The notes beneath the pieces are model-generated. The model worked only from the letters and a program-made list of their open reading frames with translations. It was not told the DNA's origin and did not search any database. Source: Symbiodinium microadriaticum (lineage: Eukaryota; Sar; Dinophyceae; Suessiales; Symbiodiniaceae). Taken from it: a DNA stretch of 64,000 nt. A program made the translations under genes and the position numbers. Of the stretch, positions 63,311-64,000 are shown in pieces (the first letter of the stretch is position 1; each line of letters starts with the position of its first letter). The stretch covers positions 247,454 through 311,453 of the forward strand of contig LSRX01000663.1 of the NCBI GenBank assembly GCA_001939145.1. Direction: 5' to 3'.

Positions 63311-63630
63311 GGGATATTACTGCTATCCCGGGCCCTATCCAGGGATTTAATTGGGATAGAAATCGCTCTGAAGTTCTGTTGGGGCTTTTGGTCGCACTGT
63401 AAGGTTTAAGGTTCGAGGTCTACCTTGGGACCTTAACAACTAGAATGGGGTGCGAGGCTTATTGTGTGAGCATACTAATTTATGTTTTCTTGTGCGACAT
63501 TCTGCTCAGGAGACACGATAAAAACTCGGCCTGGGCCTAGACATGCCCAGGCCAATGCGCTGCAGGGGAATCCACCTCGTGAGCCCAAAAACCGAAGAGA
63601 ACCCCAAACCCCAAGCCTTAAACCGAAGCC
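63311..63630. other. Unassigned
   Basis: No tract or hairpin. Plus ORF 63482-63763 is of chance length and overlaps an F element. Confidence 0.4.
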
Positions 63631-63712
63631 GCACAAAAGAGTGTACACTTTCAGTTCTACAAGGGATCATATTATCCCAAAAAACTTACTGTGTATTCAT
63701 TCAGCTGCTAAG
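63631..63712. mobile_element. Hairpin element family F, copy 4, left end missing
   Basis: GTACACTTTCAGTTCTACAA to CATTCAGCTGCTA. The left terminal arm is absent. Confidence 0.75.
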
Positions 63713-63871
63713 CTACTGAAGCCCTGGAAACCCCGAGCCTACTGGAGAGAGGTTATACTCTAAACGAGAAATGACTCAAACGAACATGAAGCTGAAGCCC
63801 ATAACGGCAAAACAACACAAAGCCAAGCCCTGCACCCTGAAGCCCCAAACCATAGTAGGGTTTAGGGTTTA

Positions 63872-63960
63872 CCTTAACCCCAAATAACCTACCTTTTTAA
63901 GGACGTATATAAAGAAATCATAATAAGGAACCCTAAAAAAGTAGGTTCTTCATTAGGGAT
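63872..63960. mobile_element. Hairpin element family U, copy 2
   Basis: CCTACCTTTTTAAGGACG to TTTTAGGGTTCC (reverse strand), matching the copy at 41391. Confidence 0.65.
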
Positions 63961-63961
63961 A

Positions 63962-64000
63962 CCCAGAGAGCCCAATAGCCCTTAATTAAGGAATATACCC
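63962..64000. mobile_element. Hairpin element family A, copy 12, cut by the window end
   Basis: CCCAGAGAGCCCAATAGCCC and the next 19 bases match the left arm. Preceded by TA. The rest lies outside the window. Confidence 0.85.

Noticed and set aside
1-64000. The window as a chromosome end or subtelomere
   Set aside because: Tracts occur evenly, in both directions, are short and interrupted, and no terminal block is seen at either edge.

Overview
This window looks like nuclear DNA of a eukaryotic protist or alga. I see no bacterial operons, rRNA, tRNA or CRISPR. The main reason is that degenerate tracts of the TTTAGGG telomere-type heptamer occur every few hundred bases from end to end, on both strands. 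TTTAGGG telomeres are known from dinoflagellates and other alveolates, many stramenopiles and green plants. A second layer is a very diverse population of short hairpin elements (about 75-175 bp). Their terminal inverted repeats run almost to the middle, and some behave like introns. Introner elements with DNA-transposon features have been described in dinoflagellates, including Amoebophrya-like parasites, so a dinoflagellate or syndinian relative is my best guess. No conserved gene proves it.

Gene content is sparse or hard to read. By a rough estimate, only one standard-code open frame is clearly longer than chance: the minus-strand frame of about 247 codons at 16,634-17,375, of unrecognised function and bounded by telomere-like tracts. 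Weaker protein-like tracts lie on the minus strand at 6,148-6,818, 9,630-12,140, 10,404-10,676, 42,293-43,640 and 54,491-55,230, and on the plus strand at 34,611-35,435. Several are broken by isolated in-frame stops or by hairpin elements. Most other ORFs above 60 codons are about what random sequence gives, or are translations of microsatellites.

Hairpin families, labelled here by letter: A (12 copies, CCCAGAGAG ends), B/B' (10, ACCCATAGG ends), C (7, GGGTAGTTCTC ends), D (3, CAGGTGGG ends), E (2), F (4), G (3), H (4), I (2), U (2), M (about 12, many half-copies), plus the single copies J, K, L, O, P, R and an unnamed hairpin. Three points link the layers. Removing the A copy at 43,100 rejoins two protein-like frames exactly in phase. 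M at 127 and D at 10,272 and 55,032 have GT...AG ends in the direction of adjacent protein-like frames. Telomere-like sequence has been inserted inside hairpin elements at 22,520 and in the 57.4-57.8 kb cluster.

Layout: 0-5.3 kb, mixed hairpins, tracts and an assembly join; 5.3-9.6 kb, tracts, a tandem repeat and one broken gene; 9.6-12.8 kb, GC-richer gene remnants with two assembly joins; 13-17.4 kb, tracts and the best ORF; 17.5-34 kb, mainly tracts, hairpins and simple repeats; 34-36 kb, one ORF pair and a long microsatellite; 36-42 kb, hairpin-rich; 42.3-43.6 kb, a gene interrupted by three elements; 44-64 kb, alternating tracts and hairpins, with a telomere-fusion-like joint near 63.1 kb. 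Single N bases at 3,658, 9,662 and 11,302 mark joins. After two of them the sequence repeats an upstream stretch, so local order there should not be trusted.
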